Assembly (NCBI RefSeq): GCF_051846935.1
Contig: NZ_JBPYCS010000049.1
Location: 1-9,070 of the forward strand
Reading direction: 5' to 3'
DNA from: JBPYCR01 sp051846935
GTDB lineage: Bacteria > Bacillota > Bacilli > Bacillales > Amphibacillaceae
DNA length: 9,070 nt
Shown here: one piece after another, positions 7,825 through 9,070 of the stretch
Layout: each line of letters opens with the position of its first letter
Numbering within the stretch: the first letter of the stretch is position 1
The notes under the pieces: generated by a model
What the model saw: only the letters and a program-made list of their open reading frames with translations
Databases searched by the model: none
What the model was told of the DNA's origin: nothing
Translations under genes and position numbers: made by a program

Positions 7825-8340
7825 TTATTCCTCCCAGCTCACTTTTCCCTTTTTACGCATATAACCCAATACTTTTCGTTCAATTTTGCGATTAAACTGT
7901 GTAATTTTGGCATCGGTTTCTACGATAGGTACGACTAAAATAGTATAAAAGCCTGCTACATTTCCACCAAGCACATCTGTTAGTAGCTGATCTCCAATAA
8001 CAACGACTTCTTCTTTAGTTAATTCCATTTCTTTGGCAGCTTTCTTAAATGCACGTGAAAGCGGTTTTTTAGCTTCATAAACAAATGGAGTGTTTAATGG
8101 CTCTGAAAATATAGTAACTCGCTCTTCTTTATTATTGGAAATAATCGTCACTTTAATATTATGAGCTTCCATCTGCTCTAACCACCGAACAACTTCTGGA
8201 GTCGCCTTTGCCTCATCCCAAGCGACCAGTGTGTTGTCCAAATCCGTTATAATGCCTCTTATCCCCTTTAATTTTAAATATTCCGGTTGAATATCAAAAA
8301 TACTTTTCACATGCTCGTTCGGTAAAAACAATTTCAGCAA
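7825..8340 (-). CDS. yqeG: YqeG, HAD-superfamily subclass IIIA phosphatase
   Basis: Predicted phosphatase of 171 aa (B. subtilis about 172). HAD motif I is DLDNT (33-37: nucleophile Asp33, acid/base Asp35), motif II SNN (68-70), motif III Lys in AKKP (90-93) and motif IV GDQLLTD (116-122). The family includes the yeast phosphatidylglycerophosphatase Gep4; the bacterial substrate is not established here. The start is TTG at 8340: no in-frame ATG or GTG exists between it and an upstream stop, and GGAAG lies about 7 nt before it. It is the first gene of the operon, 3 nt before yqeH. The rare start codon may keep its expression low. Confidence 0.92.
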   Translation of the reverse strand: MLKLFLPNEHVKSIFDIQPEYLKLKGIRGIITDLDNTLVAWDEAKATPEVVRWLEQMEAHNIKVTIISNNKEERVTIFSEPLNTPFVYEAKKPLSRAFKKAAKEMELTKEEVVVIGDQLLTDVLGGNVAGFYTILVVPIVETDAKITQFNRKIERKVLGYMRKKGKVSWEE

Positions 8341-8412
8341 TTCATCACTTCCATCTCAATTTTCAAGGTAAGAACATCGTAATCGTTTCGTTACCTATTA
8401 TTCAAACAAGTT

Positions 8413-8439
8413 TATATATCCATCCTATAATATATATCC
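8413..8439. repeat. 9-bp direct repeat near the yqeG promoter
   Basis: TATATATCC occurs at 8413-8421 and again at 8431-8439, 18 bp apart start to start, just downstream of the possible yqeG -10 hexamer. The spacing is near two helical turns, which would suit a dimeric regulator, but the sequence is of low complexity and may be chance. Confidence 0.4.
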
Positions 8440-8442
8440 TCT

Positions 8443-8471
8443 ATTATAAAGAAATATATATTTTTAGATAA
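8443..8471 (-). promoter_or_regulatory. Possible SigA promoter of the yqeG operon
   Basis: On the minus strand a perfect -10 hexamer TATAAT occupies 8448-8443, about 100 nt before the yqeG start. At 17-nt spacing the -35 position (8471-8466) reads TTATCT, which matches TTGACA at only 3 of 6 positions. The region is very AT-rich, so a chance -10 match is possible. Confidence 0.3.
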
Positions 8472-8546
8472 AATTACGTTTTTGGCGGATTGAGTCACGT
8501 ATTTGTGGGTGTTAGTTTAAGAAGTTAAAAAACCTCTCTTAGTATT

Positions 8547-8621
8547 CGTTAATTTTAGTATTGATTCCTACCGACCGCAGTAGATATTCACTAGGCTTTC
8601 CGTGTGCAGTGAAAATTAACG
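8547..8621 (-). repeat. 75-nt inverted-repeat element, possible three-way-junction RNA
   Basis: Perfect 10-bp arms CGTTAATTTT (8547-8556) and AAAATTAACG (8612-8621) enclose two further hairpins. One has arms 8568-8573 and 8578-8583 around a 4-nt loop. The other has perfect 6-bp arms TTCACT (8587-8592) and AGTGAA (8608-8613). The first inner hairpin has a G-U wobble on the minus strand but an A-C mismatch on the plus strand, which favours a minus-strand transcript. It lies upstream of the possible yqeG promoter. It matches no riboswitch or ribozyme class I know. A DNA-level role is equally possible. Confidence 0.45.
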
Positions 8622-8886
8622 GTGTTATTCATGTGTATATCGTTCGAAGTAAAATTGATCACATATTATCTAGTTAGATTCGTGCATCTGTTCCCCCACA
8701 AACATGTTACTCATACTTTTTTGCGTGTTAAACGTACTTGATCAACAGCGCGCTAATTACTAGTAAAAATGCTTTATGATTTATTTACGTACACTAACAC
8801 GTTTCGCTACGTATTTAATAATCGCCTTTTTGGATCCCAATTAATGCAATCTAATTTTGTATATATTTGTCTATTTTTGAAAAACG

Positions 8887-8893
8887 TTCGACA
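8887..8893 (-). promoter_or_regulatory. Spo0A-box match
   Basis: The minus strand reads TGTCGAA, an exact match to the 7-base core of the Spo0A binding site, 22 nt from the DnaA-box cluster. A 7-base match in a region of this size is expected by chance about one time in ten, so the call rests on context. Confidence 0.3.
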
Positions 8894-8914
8894 TATTTCA
8901 ACGAATGTATTTTT

Positions 8915-9013
8915 TGTGGATAACTTTATCAACAAATTACAACTTGAATTGATAACGATTTATCGCGTTATCGGCTTCGTATACACAAGTTATGTACAGC
9001 TCATTGTTGATAA
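8915..9013. promoter_or_regulatory. DnaA-box cluster
   Basis: Within 99 bp lie one perfect DnaA box (TTATCCACA, minus, 8915-8923), two one-mismatch boxes (TTATCAACA, plus 8926-8934; minus 9005-9013) and two two-mismatch boxes (GTATACACA, plus 8979-8987; TTATGTACA, plus 8990-8998). Another two-mismatch site lies further left at 8739-8747. The first two boxes face each other with 2 bp between them. A palindromic pair GATAACG/CGTTATC sits in the middle (8951-8957, 8966-8972). In B. subtilis the gene next to yqeG is sda, the DnaA-controlled sporulation checkpoint, whose control region binds DnaA. By position this is probably the equivalent control region, with sda beyond 9070; that gene is not visible. 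Confidence 0.7.
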
Positions 9014-9070
9014 CTATGCGCTTGTTTTTAGTCTATGAAACATGATAAGTTATTACTAACTTCTATTTTA

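Larger units (their letters stand above)
8341..9070. other. 730-nt gene-free upstream region
   Basis: No convincing gene is found on either strand. The longest open frame (8769-9038, plus) lacks a ribosome-binding site and runs across DnaA boxes; other frames are below about 40 codons. Contents from left to right: AT-rich stretch with a possible yqeG promoter (8413-8471), 75-nt inverted-repeat element (8547-8621), Spo0A-box match (8887-8893) and DnaA-box cluster (8915-9013). I see no Sda-like peptide, tRNA or known riboswitch in it. Confidence 0.7.

Noticed and set aside
8547..8621. Known riboswitch (c-di-GMP-I, fluoride, T-box) or hammerhead ribozyme
   Set aside because: The conserved core sequences of these classes are not present; only the general hairpin layout is similar.
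8631..8742. Short plus-strand frame of about 36 codons starting at an ATG near 8631
   Set aside because: Weak ribosome-binding site and no resemblance to a known small protein; in particular it is not like Sda.
8769..9038. 89-codon open frame on the plus strand in the upstream region
   Set aside because: No ribosome-binding site before the ATG, no recognisable motif, unusual aromatic-rich composition, and the frame runs across the whole DnaA-box cluster.
8881..9070. Chromosomal replication origin
   Set aside because: Bacillus-type oriC lies next to dnaA and dnaN, which are not here; a DnaA-regulated promoter or titration site explains the boxes better.

Overview
The window comes from an AT-rich chromosome of the Bacillaceae type (Firmicutes). 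The evidence is the gene content and order: yqeG-yqeH-aroE-yqeI-nadD-yqeK-rsfS-yqeM, then comEA-comEB-comEC, all on the minus strand. This is the layout known from Bacillus subtilis, and each protein has close to its usual length there. I cannot name the species.

Reading in the direction of transcription (right to left), 8341-9070 is a gene-free regulatory stretch. It holds a DnaA-box cluster (8915-9013), a Spo0A-box match (8887-8893), a 75-nt inverted-repeat element that could fold as a three-way junction (8547-8621), and an AT-rich stretch with a possible yqeG promoter. From 8340 to 3284 runs a tightly packed eight-gene operon. It mixes ribosome assembly and silencing (YqeH, YqeI, RsfS), NAD synthesis (NadD), shikimate synthesis (AroE), Ap4A hydrolysis (YqeK), a HAD phosphatase (YqeG) and a methyltransferase (YqeM). 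Most junctions are abutting, overlapping or only a few bases apart, which implies translational coupling.

A 139-nt gap with a weak terminator-like hairpin separates yqeM from the comE genes. comEA (DNA receptor), comEB (dCMP deaminase) and comEC (DNA channel) follow. comEC runs off the left edge: 612 complete codons are present and the 3' end lies outside the window. comER, which in B. subtilis sits between yqeM and comEA on the opposite strand, is absent. A strong hairpin lies between comEB and comEC.

I see no mobile elements, CRISPR arrays, tRNA or rRNA genes, or broken genes. The coding part is conserved core genome. The parts most worth a second look are the 730-nt upstream region, which probably contains the control region of a DnaA-regulated neighbour such as sda just beyond 9070, and the non-coding structures around the comE genes.
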